Below, in pieces: positions 8,957 through 17,791 of a stretch of DNA of 64,000 bases. Numbering within the stretch: position 1 is the stretch's first letter; every line of letters begins with the position of its first letter. The notes under the pieces were generated by a model that had not been told where the DNA came from, made no database searches, and saw nothing but the letters and a program-made list of their open reading frames with translations. Both the position numbers and the translations under genes were made by a program. This DNA is from JAEXOD01 sp964652025 (GTDB taxonomy: Bacteria; Bacteroidota; Ignavibacteria; Ignavibacteriales; Melioribacteraceae), in contig CAZYZX010000008.1 of the NCBI GenBank assembly GCA_964652025.1, positions 115,734 through 179,733 of the forward strand. Direction: 5' to 3'.

Positions 8957-9175
8957 ATGGAAAACGAAAAAGATAAAACAATTGACGTGGATAAACTGCT
9001 AAAAAACAAACTTAAAAGTGTTAGCATTGCAGATTTAGAAAACGGTATTGCTAAAGTTGTTAGTGAACTTGTTGGCGAAGATTATAAATGCACTATTGGT
9101 GAAATTAAATATACTTTATTTAGTGGTGCAGATTTTCACGTAAAAATAGAACTTTCTTACAATCCACAAGAGTAA
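8957..9175 (+). CDS. Small hypothetical protein
   Basis: A 72-aa acidic/basic mixed protein with no membrane segment and no recognised motif; the C-terminal half looks like alternating beta strands. It follows the phosphomannomutase by 60 bp on the same strand and ends at a hairpin terminator, so it may be co-transcribed with it. The start has 'cggagtt' about 10 bases upstream. Real coding status is supported by position and a normal amino-acid composition, not by homology. Confidence 0.5.
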   Translation: MENEKDKTIDVDKLLKNKLKSVSIADLENGIAKVVSELVGEDYKCTIGEIKYTLFSGADFHVKIELSYNPQE

Positions 9176-9189
9176 TTTTTTTTTTACTT

Positions 9190-9214
9190 GGGGGATGCAA
9201 AAAAGCATTCCCCA
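9190..9214. terminator. Bidirectional terminator between convergent genes
   Basis: Stem GGGGATGC/GCATTCCCC with one bulged T, an A-rich loop and A/T runs on both sides, between the stops at 9175 (plus) and 9217 (minus). Confidence 0.75.
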
Positions 9215-9216
9215 TT

Positions 9217-9615
9217 TTAATTCTCTCTATTATAAAATATTCCGTAGTCCCTATCTTGCTCTTGTATATGCTTTATTAACCAATTCTCTAAAATACTAAA
9301 AATATTCTCCAGCGTGTTTTTATCACCAGCTTTTAACTTTTCCAAAATATTTATTACCTGCTTAACTAACACTTGATGCTGCGCTTTGTGCTCAATAAGT
9401 TTATCATAATTATTTGCAGCCATATGTTCTTCTTCGTAATTAAAATGCGTTTTAGTATAATCAATTAATTTTACAAGAATTTCTTTTAGCCTTTCCGGAT
9501 GTCCCTTTGTTTTTGCATACACAGTTAAATTAATAATCTCCACTAGTTGCCTATGTTGGTCATCAATTTCCTTTATACCCAAGTTTAAGCTGGAATGCCA
9601 TTGAATAAAGTGCAT
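9217..9615 (-). CDS. Bacteriohemerythrin
   Basis: Four-helix-bundle protein that binds O2 at a non-haem di-iron site. All seven iron ligands of the family can be placed: H21 ('DDQH'), H57 and E61 ('THFNYEEEH', HxxxE), H76 and H80 ('EHKAQH', HxxxH), and H116 and D121 ('KHIQEQD', HxxxxD). Length 132 aa matches single-domain bacteriohemerythrins. It could store, deliver or sense oxygen. The gene is divergent from the membrane sensor kinase at 9706, 90 bp away, which hints at shared control. Confidence 0.93.
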   Translation of the reverse strand: MHFIQWHSSLNLGIKEIDDQHRQLVEIINLTVYAKTKGHPERLKEILVKLIDYTKTHFNYEEEHMAANNYDKLIEHKAQHQVLVKQVINILEKLKAGDKNTLENIFSILENWLIKHIQEQDRDYGIFYNREN

Positions 9616-9705
9616 AAAAAAAATTCCTCATATTATTTTTATATATTTAAAATTATAAAATTTTTATTAAATTGCAATAAATATTATTCAAAAATAAATT
9701 AAACA

Positions 9706-11802
9706 ATGCTTATGTTCAATTATTCAAATTATCGCAGGTTAAGCATTTATTTTTTAGGGTTTAGTGTAATTATTTTTTTATTACTGTGCATTATTTTATT
9801 TAATATTTTTTATATAGAGCAAAAAGAAAAAGTAATTTTAGATACATCTCAAAAGCTGGATTTGATTGCTACGCAAGCCAAAATTAATATTCAAAACACA
9901 TTTGAAAATTATATACACATACTAGATCAAATGGCAAAAAATCCTTCAATTATTAAGATGAATGACGAAGGGAAAGGAAATTTTGAATTTGCGTTTAACA
10001 ATTACACAAGTTATCTAAAAGCCGTTACAAGAGTAGATAGTTTAGGTAGAATTGTTTATACTTATCCCGAAAATCCAAAAGTAATTGGTCAAAATATTTC
10101 TAATCAAAAGCATGTTTACAAATTATTAATTACACATAAGCCAGTAATAAGCGAAGTTTTTTGGGCTGTTCAAGGTTATAATGCAATTGCAATACATGTT
10201 CCCGTATTTAATGGTAAACGCTTTGCGGGCTCAATTGCTTTTGTATTAGATTTTACTATGCTTTCTCAAAAATTTCTTAAAGATATTAGTTTGGGCTTTA
10301 ATAACAAACCTATTCTTTTAAGTAAAAATGGGATTGTTCTTTTTAGTAAAAATAAAGATACTGTTGGTAAAAACATTTTTGAAAATAAAAACTTATCTGA
10401 TAGCCAAGTGCAGCTTTATAGAAATATGACAATGGGCAAGACCGGATTTTATACAGTTGACCTAAATAATGAAGCTAGTACCACTTTGTTTGCATTTATT
10501 AAACAAATTGAATTAGGCGATACCCACTGGTCTATTGCTATTATTATTCCCGAAAATGAAGTTTTTGGTAATATTACTTCATTTAAAAATCGTTTGCTTA
10601 TTATTTTTATTATTTTATTTATTGGCGGGGTAACCTTTGTTTACTTTATAACAAAAGCATGGGGAATAATTAATAAAGACAATGCAATTAAAGAGTACCT
10701 TAAAAAACTTGAAGAAAGTGAGAAAAGATATAAAACATTATTTAATGATAATCATACTGTAAAAATTTTAATAGACCCAGAAACTTTAAATATAGTGAAT
10801 GCTAACGAAGCTGCCGCTAAGTTTTATGGCTATACAAAAGAAGAACTACTAAAATTAAAAATAACAGACCTTAACTTAAACCCACCAGAAAAGGTTAAAA
10901 GTGATATTAATAACACACTTAACAAAAATTATGCTTACTATGAATTTAAACACATTTTAAAAGATAGAACAGTTAAAGATGTTGAAATACACGCTGGTGT
11001 AATAGATTATGAGGATAAAAAATATATTTACACAAATATTTACGACGCAACAGAAAAGCGAAAAGCACAAGCAGCATTAATTAAAGCAAAGGAAGAAGCT
11101 GAAAAAGCAAGTAAATTAAAAGATGCTTTTATTGCTAATATTAGCCACGAAATTAGAACACCACTAAACGGCATTTTAGGCATGACAAGCCTTATTAAAG
11201 AATCTTTGCATGAATATATTGGTCAAGATGAAAAAGAATTTTTTAACGGTATAGATAGAGCTAGCAAAAGAATTATTAGAACTATTGACATGATTGTTAA
11301 TTATTCACGTTTTCAAGTTGGAGATTTTCCATTCAATCCTAATTATTATGATATGGATATTTTGCTTACTAATATTATTAAAGATTGTAAAAACTCTTTT
11401 GAAACTAAAAAATTACGATTGGAGTATAGCAATAAAACTGGTAAAACTAAACTATTTATTGATGAATATAGCATCCAACAAGCTATTGGCAATCTTTTAG
11501 ATAATGCCGAAAAGTTTACTAACGAAGGTTACGTTAAACTTACACTTTATAAGAATAGCGATGATAATGTTTGTTTAGATATTAAAGATACCGGCGTTGG
11601 TATTTCTGAAGAGTATTTGCCTAATCTTTTTAGACCTTATTCCCAAGAAGAATTTGGCTATAATAGAAGATTTGAAGGAATTGGACTTGGACTTTCTTTA
11701 GTTAAAAAATACTTAGACCTAAATAATTGTATAATTAATGTATCTTCTAAAAAAGATTTTGGAACGACTTTTACAATTATTTTCCCAACAAACAACAAAT
11801 AA
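9706..11802 (+). CDS. Membrane sensor histidine kinase (Cache-PAS-HisKA-HATPase)
   Basis: Two membrane segments (about residues 13-36 and 294-316) flank an extracytoplasmic region of about 255 residues that resembles a dCache ligand-binding domain. A cytoplasmic PAS domain follows (about 340-455). Next are the HisKA phosphoacceptor 'SHEIRTPLNGILG' (H481) and the ATPase domain, with N-box 'AIGNLLDNAEKFT', G1 'DTGVGIS' and G2 'GIGLGLSLV'. All catalytic boxes look intact. There is no partner response regulator beside it; a stand-alone receiver is encoded at 61794-62201, but no link can be shown. Two in-frame ATGs (9706, 9712) are possible starts. Confidence 0.9.
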   Translation: MLMFNYSNYRRLSIYFLGFSVIIFLLLCIILFNIFYIEQKEKVILDTSQKLDLIATQAKINIQNTFENYIHILDQMAKNPSIIKMNDEGKGNFEFAFNNYTSYLKAVTRVDSLGRIVYTYPENPKVIGQNISNQKHVYKLLITHKPVISEVFWAVQGYNAIAIHVPVFNGKRFAGSIAFVLDFTMLSQKFLKDISLGFNNKPILLSKNGIVLFSKNKDTVGKNIFENKNLSDSQVQLYRNMTMGKTGFYTVDLNNEASTTLFAFIKQIELGDTHWSIAIIIPENEVFGNITSFKNRLLIIFIILFIGGVTFVYFITKAWGIINKDNAIKEYLKKLEESEKRYKTLFNDNHTVKILIDPETLNIVNANEAAAKFYGYTKEELLKLKITDLNLNPPEKVKSDINNTLNKNYAYYEFKHILKDRTVKDVEIHAGVIDYEDKKYIYTNIYDATEKRKAQAALIKAKEEAEKASKLKDAFIANISHEIRTPLNGILGMTSLIKESLHEYIGQDEKEFFNGIDRASKRIIRTIDMIVNYSRFQVGDFPFNPNYYDMDILLTNIIKDCKNSFETKKLRLEYSNKTGKTKLFIDEYSIQQAIGNLLDNAEKFTNEGYVKLTLYKNSDDNVCLDIKDTGVGISEEYLPNLFRPYSQEEFGYNRRFEGIGLGLSLVKKYLDLNNCIINVSSKKDFGTTFTIIFPTNNK

Positions 11803-11894
11803 CTTTTTTAGTTAATTTTAAGTTTTTATATTAATATTTGTCCATATTTTTAAAATAGCTTAAATTTACTATACTTTATTTATCAGGAGATACC

Positions 11895-14135
11895 ATGTTT
11901 AAGTTTTGGTTTTTATTTATCTTTTTAATTATTTACTTAAATAACATTTTAGGAGAAAATGTGATTAATTATATTATTCCTAAACCAAAAATAGTTAACC
12001 TTAAACAAGGCACTTTAACCATTAAAAAAGGCACTGTTTTATTTAATGGTAGTGATAAAGAAAAACTTACTTATTCATTTAATAAATTACAAAACTGCTT
12101 AAACCAATTTAATATTTATGCAAATTTATCTAATAAAAAAAATTCTGAGATAATATTTGAAATAAAAGAAAATGATTTTTTTAATAATGTACCAAAAAAA
12201 TTTATAAACCAAGCTTATAACTTAAATATTACCCCACAAGGAATAACAATAAGCGCGACCACACCAAAGGGAATATTTTATGGTGTTAATTCGCTTATTC
12301 AATTAATAGAAAAAAGCAATAATAATATACCTATTTGCGATATTACTGATTACCCAGATATGGAAATAAGAGGGATATCTGACGATATAAGCAGAGGGCA
12401 AGTTTCTAAATTAGATAACTTCAAAAAAATTATAGAAACTATAGCCCGATATAAAATGAACACTTACATGCCATATATAGAAGATGTTATAGAATTAAAA
12501 AGTTACCCCACAATTGGTGTTAATCGTGGTGCGCTAACAAAAGCAGAGATTGAGGAATTACATAAAATAGCTAAAGAAAACTTTGTGGAAATTATCCCCA
12601 TATTCCAAACATTAGGTCACTATGAAAATATTTTAAGCCAACCAGAGTTTTTAAAATATGCACCATTTCCCGGTGCTGCTTCGTTAGATGTTAGCAACCC
12701 AGATATATATCCATTTTTAGAAAACATGCTAAAAGAAGTGTTTGAATTATTCCCCTCTGAATATATTAATATTGGTGCAGATGAAAGTTATGATGTTGGG
12801 CTTGGCAACAGCAAAAAACTTTTGGCAAGTGGCTCGCTAGCCGATATTCATTTACAACACTACTTAAAAGTTTTTGAAATTTGTAAAAAGTACAATAAAA
12901 AAGTAATGATGTATAGCGATATCTTGCTTAATCATCCGGAAATTATTGACCAATTGCCCAGAGATATTATCCCCGTTGATTGGCACTATAGACCAGATTA
13001 TTTTTATCCATCTACAAAAATATTTGCAAGTAAAGGTTTTAATTATATAGTTTCTCCTTCTGTTTGGAATTTTGTTACAACTTTCCCCATTAACTATTTA
13101 GCTTTCCCTAATATTAAATATATAACTTTATCTGGAATTGATAACAACTCGCTTGGCATGATAAACAGCAATTGGGGCGATTTTGGCGCAGAAACATTTA
13201 AGGAACTTGTTTATTTAGGTTATGCTTATTCTGCTGCTATTGCTTGGAACGTAGACATGAAAAGTGATAATTCTTTTTTAATAAACTTTTTTGAAGACTT
13301 TTTTAATGCTAAAGATACGGGCATTGCAGAAGTATACCAAATTTTAGGTGACCAGCTAAATACCATCGTTTGGCACGATATGTGGCGCCACCCTGCTTTA
13401 CCATTACGCACACCAGCTTGGTACGAAAGTAATATCTCGCGCCTCTCTAAAAATGAAAATATTTTAGTTAGTTACCCAATTATTATAAACTTACTAAATA
13501 AAGCTAAATTAAAAGCCAAAAGAAATATTGACCATATTAAAGTTTTGGAATTTATGGCTAAATTTACTAAATACTTTGCACTTAAAACAGATACCCAAGA
13601 AAAATTAAATTCCCTATTAAGCAATAAAAATAATAAAGATTTAGTTCTATCACTTATAGATAAAAATATAGCAGAGCTTAAATCCTTAAAAAGCCAATAT
13701 ACGGAAATATGGAACACCTATTACAAGCCCGATAATTTAAATATGATACAAGATAAATTTGATTATTTAATTGCATATTTTGAAGAAACTAAAGTTGCTA
13801 TTAATAATAATAGTTTTAGCAGTCCTGTAATACCTTCTAAATGGATTTATTACGCAGCCAGCAAAGATAGCGCACAAACAGCTGTTAAATTTTCAAAAAA
13901 AATAACACTAAGTGGTAAAATTTCTTTTGCAAAAATGCAGCTTTTAGCAGATACCCATGCTAAGCTTTACATTAATGGTAAATATATTGATGAAGTTTAC
14001 GCCCGCAGGTCGCTTTCTTTATTAGTAGATTATAAGAGAGTATTATACAAGGACATTTCACCTTATCTAAAAGATGGGGATAATATTATCGAAATGAAGC
14101 TTATAATTATAACAGAGAACCTAACGCAGGTATAA
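11895..14135 (+). CDS. GH20 beta-N-acetylhexosaminidase-like protein, frameshifted near its C terminus
   Basis: Exported glycosidase of family 20: a signal-like N terminus, a GH20b domain, then the (beta/alpha)8 barrel with the catalytic pair D296-E297 in 'NIGADESYD'. GH20 enzymes remove terminal GlcNAc or GalNAc by substrate-assisted catalysis. A good ribosome site (AGGAG) precedes the ATG. The frame closes at 14135 after an unlikely tail. From about 14093 the -1 frame continues with 'YNYNREPNAGINF' for 74 codons to a stop at 14314, which looks like the natural end of a beta-sandwich domain. One A is apparently missing at 14091-14095. The catalytic domain is unaffected. Confidence 0.82.
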   Translation: MFKFWFLFIFLIIYLNNILGENVINYIIPKPKIVNLKQGTLTIKKGTVLFNGSDKEKLTYSFNKLQNCLNQFNIYANLSNKKNSEIIFEIKENDFFNNVPKKFINQAYNLNITPQGITISATTPKGIFYGVNSLIQLIEKSNNNIPICDITDYPDMEIRGISDDISRGQVSKLDNFKKIIETIARYKMNTYMPYIEDVIELKSYPTIGVNRGALTKAEIEELHKIAKENFVEIIPIFQTLGHYENILSQPEFLKYAPFPGAASLDVSNPDIYPFLENMLKEVFELFPSEYINIGADESYDVGLGNSKKLLASGSLADIHLQHYLKVFEICKKYNKKVMMYSDILLNHPEIIDQLPRDIIPVDWHYRPDYFYPSTKIFASKGFNYIVSPSVWNFVTTFPINYLAFPNIKYITLSGIDNNSLGMINSNWGDFGAETFKELVYLGYAYSAAIAWNVDMKSDNSFLINFFEDFFNAKDTGIAEVYQILGDQLNTIVWHDMWRHPALPLRTPAWYESNISRLSKNENILVSYPIIINLLNKAKLKAKRNIDHIKVLEFMAKFTKYFALKTDTQEKLNSLLSNKNNKDLVLSLIDKNIAELKSLKSQYTEIWNTYYKPDNLNMIQDKFDYLIAYFEETKVAINNNSFSSPVIPSKWIYYAASKDSAQTAVKFSKKITLSGKISFAKMQLLADTHAKLYINGKYIDEVYARRSLSLLVDYKRVLYKDISPYLKDGDNIIEMKLIIITENLTQV

Positions 14136-14279
14136 ATTTTATTTCTAAAATTGTTACAAACAATAATAACTTACAAATTTTAAGCGATGAAACATGGGAT
14201 GTATGTAAAATAAATGATAGTAGTTCTATTAAAAAAGCTGAATCTAAAGATTATCCATTTGTAATTACTTCACCAAATT

Positions 14280-14846
14280 TTGAAACTAATAGGACAAGTA
14301 AAATTGAGCGATAAACTTAGCAAAAAAACGGCTTTATTTATTGGTGTTATTGCTTCTTATTTTGTTATTGCTTTCGTATTAGAGTTTATACAATATATAT
14401 TTTTAAGCATAGCCAATATTAAAAATTACTCATTCCAATTTTATGGCTTGTGGCTAAATGTATCTTTGTTTAAAATTTCTAATTCCCCATTTTTAGAAAT
14501 AATTGCATCTCTATTGCCAATAATTTTAGCTATAATTTTAATAGAAATAAGCATAATAGAAAAAGTAAAAAAATTTTTTAATTCCTTATCTTTACTAATT
14601 TTTCAATTATCTATTATAACTTATTTAATGTTAAAAGTAATAATTGGGGCAATAGTACCTTTAGTTGTGCCAAATTTTTATAACGATATATATGTTGTAC
14701 TTAAATATTACGAAATAAGTAATGCATTTAAATATCTTAACGTTCTTTTTACGGTATTTGCATTTTTAATATATTTTAATAGAACTTCTACAAGAATTGT
14801 AAAAAACAACAATAATAAACGAGGTATTGATGGAAAAACTAAATAA
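14280..14846 (+). CDS. Hypothetical integral membrane protein
   Basis: A 188-aa protein with about four hydrophobic membrane segments and a basic, asparagine-rich C-terminal tail. I recognise no family. The only reasonable start is a TTG at 14280, which would overlap the restored end of the GH20 frame by 35 bp, suggesting the two genes were once tightly coupled. The 3' end overlaps the SDR gene by 17 bp, so it probably sits in one operon with GH20 and the SDR. Confidence 0.6.
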   Translation: MKLIGQVKLSDKLSKKTALFIGVIASYFVIAFVLEFIQYIFLSIANIKNYSFQFYGLWLNVSLFKISNSPFLEIIASLLPIILAIILIEISIIEKVKKFFNSLSLLIFQLSIITYLMLKVIIGAIVPLVVPNFYNDIYVVLKYYEISNAFKYLNVLFTVFAFLIYFNRTSTRIVKNNNNKRGIDGKTK

Positions 14847-15606
14847 CAAAATTGTATTTATTACAGGTGCTACATCAGGAATTGGGAAATCTACTGCTTA
14901 TGCATTTGCAGCAGAAGGAAGCAACTTAATTTTATGTGCGCGCAGATACGAATTATTAAAAGAAATAGAACAAGATATAATAAACAAATATAGAGTTAAA
15001 ATATATAGCTTTAAGCTTGATGTAAGAAATCGTGAAGACGTAATTAAAGCTATTAGTGATTTTCCTAAAGAATGGAAAAAGATTGATATACTTGTTAACA
15101 ATGCAGGTTTAGGACGAAACTTTAGCCCACTTTATATGGATAACCCAGAAGGATGGGAAGAGATGATTGATACAAACGTTAAAGGGCTATTATATGTTAC
15201 AAGAGAAGTAATTCCTTTAATGATAAAAAATGGAAGTGGCCATATTATTAACTTAGGTAGTATTGCCGGGCACGAAGCTTACCCAAATGGCGCCGTTTAT
15301 TGTAGCACTAAGTTTGCAGTAGCCGCTATTACAAAATCTATTCGTGCAGAATTAGTTGATAAAAATATACGCGTTAGCACTGTTGACCCTGGTGCGGTTG
15401 AAACAAATTTTAGTAATATTAGATTTTATGGTGATACTCAAAAAGCAAAAAATGTTTATAAAGGTATAGACCCATTAAGAGGTGATGATATTGCAGAAGC
15501 AATTATATTTTGCGCCACAAGACCAAAACACGTTAACATTAACGAAATGATTATAATGCCAAGCGTTCAAGCTAGCAGCTCTGTAATTTATAGAAGACCT
15601 GAATAA
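14830..15606 (+). CDS. Short-chain dehydrogenase/reductase (YdfG-like)
   Basis: NAD(P)-dependent classical SDR. The Rossmann motif 'TGATSGIG' (G13-x3-G17-x-G19), 'NNAG' at 90-93 and the catalytic triad S144-Y157-K161 ('YCSTK') are all in place. The closest character is the YdfG type, which oxidises 3-hydroxy acids such as serine or allo-threonine, but the substrate cannot be read from sequence. I place the start at the ATG at 14830, not the TTG codon just before it; 'gaggt' lies just upstream. A terminator follows the stop. Confidence 0.88.
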   Translation: MEKLNNKIVFITGATSGIGKSTAYAFAAEGSNLILCARRYELLKEIEQDIINKYRVKIYSFKLDVRNREDVIKAISDFPKEWKKIDILVNNAGLGRNFSPLYMDNPEGWEEMIDTNVKGLLYVTREVIPLMIKNGSGHIINLGSIAGHEAYPNGAVYCSTKFAVAAITKSIRAELVDKNIRVSTVDPGAVETNFSNIRFYGDTQKAKNVYKGIDPLRGDDIAEAIIFCATRPKHVNINEMIIMPSVQASSSVIYRRPE

Positions 15607-15614
15607 AAATAAAA

Positions 15615-15637
15615 AAGGCTTGCTTAATGCAAGCCTT
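15615..15637. terminator. Intrinsic terminator between convergent genes
   Basis: Perfect 9-bp stem AAGGCTTGC/GCAAGCCTT with a 5-nt loop, flanked by A-runs on the left, between the SDR stop (15606) and the M48 protease stop (15665). Confidence 0.8.
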
Positions 15638-15664
15638 AAAATATATTAAGTTTACACATTAAAA

Positions 15665-16504
15665 CTATTTTAATCTAGCCAAAATATTTTTCTTATATTC
15701 ATCTCTATAAACATTACTGCCATTAGAAGTATAATCTACAACAGGGATGTTTTGAACCTCTAAAAGCGTATTAATTGTACTAATTCTATCTAATGGATCT
15801 GGGTGAGTTGATAAAAATACTTCTACTTTACTACTTTTGCCCGTAATTAAGTTATCAGCTTTCATTTTTTCAAAAAAGAATTTTACCGCACCGGGATAGT
15901 ATCTTGTCCCCTTTAAGTATTCTACACTGCTTTCGTCTGCTTCATCTTCGTTTGCGCGGCTATTAGCTAAAAATGCAGCACCAACAAATAAGTTAGAAAC
16001 TATTTCTGATAATTGACTTGGATTTTTACCTAAAACCAAACTAACCAAAATAGAAGCGCCATAATATTGGGTCATTCTTTTAGTTGCGTGTCTTTTTTCT
16101 GCGTGTGCAATTTCGTGCGCAATAACTCCAGCAAGTGCTGCTTCGCTATCTAAGTACTTTAATAAACCTGTGTAAACATAAATATATCCACCCGGCAAAG
16201 CAAATGCGTTCATTACATCAGGTCTATCTATAATTTCTATAGTATAGTTAAAAACATTTTTCTTTTTAACTGCGGGTGATGTTAAAATATGCTGAAAAAT
16301 TCTTTCATTAATATATTTTTTAAGCTCTGGATCCCCCTTGTAAATAGGATACTCCTTAGGATCGCTATTTATTTGGGCAACTACCTCTTGGCCTAATTGT
16401 ACGTCATCTTTATCGGTAAATATATTTGCATTTTGAATAACACTACAGGATATTGTAAAAGATGTTATCAGTAATAAAAAAAAGTAAAGTTTTATTTTTT
16501 TCAT
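15665..16504 (-). CDS. M48 family metalloprotease (BepA/LoiP-like), probable lipoprotein
   Basis: Envelope zinc protease of the Ste24/HtpX superfamily, of the periplasmic type that degrades misassembled outer-membrane proteins. The zinc motif H130-E131-x-x-H134 ('AHEIAHAEKRH') and the downstream third ligand region 'NEDEADESS' (E186) are intact. The signal sequence ends at C20 ('TISCS'), a weak lipobox, so lipid anchoring is probable but not certain. At 279 aa it lacks the TPR domain of full-length BepA. It is a single minus-strand gene. Confidence 0.9.
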   Translation of the reverse strand: MKKIKLYFFLLLITSFTISCSVIQNANIFTDKDDVQLGQEVVAQINSDPKEYPIYKGDPELKKYINERIFQHILTSPAVKKKNVFNYTIEIIDRPDVMNAFALPGGYIYVYTGLLKYLDSEAALAGVIAHEIAHAEKRHATKRMTQYYGASILVSLVLGKNPSQLSEIVSNLFVGAAFLANSRANEDEADESSVEYLKGTRYYPGAVKFFFEKMKADNLITGKSSKVEVFLSTHPDPLDRISTINTLLEVQNIPVVDYTSNGSNVYRDEYKKNILARLK

Positions 16505-16636
16505 ACAGCACCTTAAAATTATTTTTTATAAATAACATTTAATAAATTTGATTAAGTTCAATAACAATATTTTCTATTATAAAACTAATTTTTAGATATT
16601 AATATAATTATCGTTAATTTTAAAAAAAAGTTTAAA

Positions 16637-16659
16637 GAACGGGAGACTTACCCCCGTTC
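16637..16659 (-). terminator. Intrinsic terminator after the FmdB-like gene
   Basis: Stem GAACGGG/CCCGTTC with a 9-nt loop, followed on the minus strand by a T-run. It lies 9 bp beyond the stop of the zinc-ribbon gene at 16668. Confidence 0.75.
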
Positions 16660-16667
16660 AAAAAATT

Positions 16668-16964
16668 TTATGATGCTGCTTTAACTTCTGTGGTTTTTGT
16701 ATCAGTTTTTGGTGTCGATGTTTCGGTAGCTGCTGTATTTGGATTTGTGGTTGTTGTTGGGGTGGACTTTTTACCGTTTCCATTATTTTTATAATCGGTT
16801 ATATAAAATCCAGAGCCTTTGAATATTAACCCTGCTCCGCTACCTATTAACCTTTTAACTTCTCCACCACATGTAGGGCATACTTTTATCGGTTCATCTG
16901 TAAATTTTTGTAACTGTTCGAATACGTATCCACAATCACTACATTTATATTCGTATGTTGGCAT
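16668..16964 (-). CDS. FmdB family zinc-ribbon protein
   Basis: Short conserved putative regulatory protein. The N terminus 'MPTYEYKCSDCGYVFE' with C8/C11 and 'VCPTCGG' with C29/C32 forms the FmdB-type zinc ribbon. 'GSGAGLIFKGSGFYITDY' is the usual second conserved block. The last third is a low-complexity Thr/Pro/Ala/Lys tail. FmdB proteins were named from a formamidase locus, but their general role is unresolved. GGAG precedes the ATG. It is monocistronic with its own terminator. Confidence 0.9.
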   Translation of the reverse strand: MPTYEYKCSDCGYVFEQLQKFTDEPIKVCPTCGGEVKRLIGSGAGLIFKGSGFYITDYKNNGNGKKSTPTTTTNPNTAATETSTPKTDTKTTEVKAAS

Positions 16965-17074
16965 ATTAGCTCCAAAAAAATTTTAAATTGTAATTTTAAA
17001 TTTAATACATTTTTTAAATTTTTAATTATTAAAAAATTTTGTAAATTTAGTAAAATAAAAGAGGCGTTTTTACT

Positions 17075-17740
17075 ATGAAAAATTATCTAAAAATTTTAAC
17101 AATTTCTTTTTTATTATTGTTCCTTCCTGGATGCTTAAACTACGAGCAAATTACAAATATTAAAATCGATGGCTCCGGTGATATGTACGTACATTATTGG
17201 ATGAAACTTAACCAATTTACAGATTCTACAATTATCAACAAATTAGGTATTTTTAATCAAGATTCTATTAGAAAAGAGTATAAATCTGAACACCTGAACA
17301 TTACTAATATAGAAGTTTATAAAGATGAAGCTGATTCTACCATTCATGCACAGGTAAAGTTCACTTTCAACAAAATCGACTCCTTAAATTTTACTAAAAA
17401 GTTTAAGGATATGAATTTTGTATTTAAGAAAGTAGAACAAAATATAATGATCTTTTCTCAATATGTACCTGCTTTTGCAACCGGTTTTGGTATTAATGGT
17501 AAAGATTTTAACGTTACTTATGTTTATTATATACCTGGTGAAATTTTAACCCATAACGCCAATGAAATTTCTAATAACAAATTAACTTGGAAATTTACAC
17601 TTGACGAAATTGGTACCGGTAAAACTATTTCTGCCACTTTTAGACCATTTAAACTTAAAGAAACACCTGTTGTTATTTATTACGCAGCGCTATTTGTTAT
17701 TGTTGTGGTTGTTTTCTACCTATTAAAAAAGAAAAAATAA
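17075..17740 (+). CDS. Probable membrane lipoprotein with C-terminal anchor, function unknown
   Basis: A 221-aa protein with a lipobox ('LFLPGC', Cys20), a beta-rich extracytoplasmic domain with 'IKIDGSGDMYVHY', and a C-terminal membrane segment (about 200-216) ending in KKKK. The 'I.I...G.......' start after the lipobox resembles DUF-type bacterial lipoproteins with LppM-like folds, but I cannot name a family. 'AAGAGGCG' lies upstream of the ATG. It is the last host gene before the phage-like cluster and shares a long terminator hairpin with it. Confidence 0.65.
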   Translation: MKNYLKILTISFLLLFLPGCLNYEQITNIKIDGSGDMYVHYWMKLNQFTDSTIINKLGIFNQDSIRKEYKSEHLNITNIEVYKDEADSTIHAQVKFTFNKIDSLNFTKKFKDMNFVFKKVEQNIMIFSQYVPAFATGFGINGKDFNVTYVYYIPGEILTHNANEISNNKLTWKFTLDEIGTGKTISATFRPFKLKETPVVIYYAALFVIVVVVFYLLKKKK

Positions 17741-17751
17741 TTATTATAAAC

Positions 17752-17791
17752 AAAGGCATTTTTAAGCATTTTCTATCTTAAAAGTGCCTTT
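17752..17791. terminator. Long terminator hairpin at the left edge of the phage-like cluster
   Basis: A 15-bp stem (AAAGGCATTTTTAAG pairing with CTTAAAAGTGCCTTT, one mismatch) and a 10-nt loop. It ends transcription from the lipoprotein gene. The last codons and stop of the phage-like hub gene (17773) lie inside it, so it serves both directions. Confidence 0.8.

Noticed and set aside
14827..14829. TTG codon at 14827 as start of the SDR
   Set aside because: The next codon is an ATG with a suitable upstream GAGGT, giving the standard N terminus.
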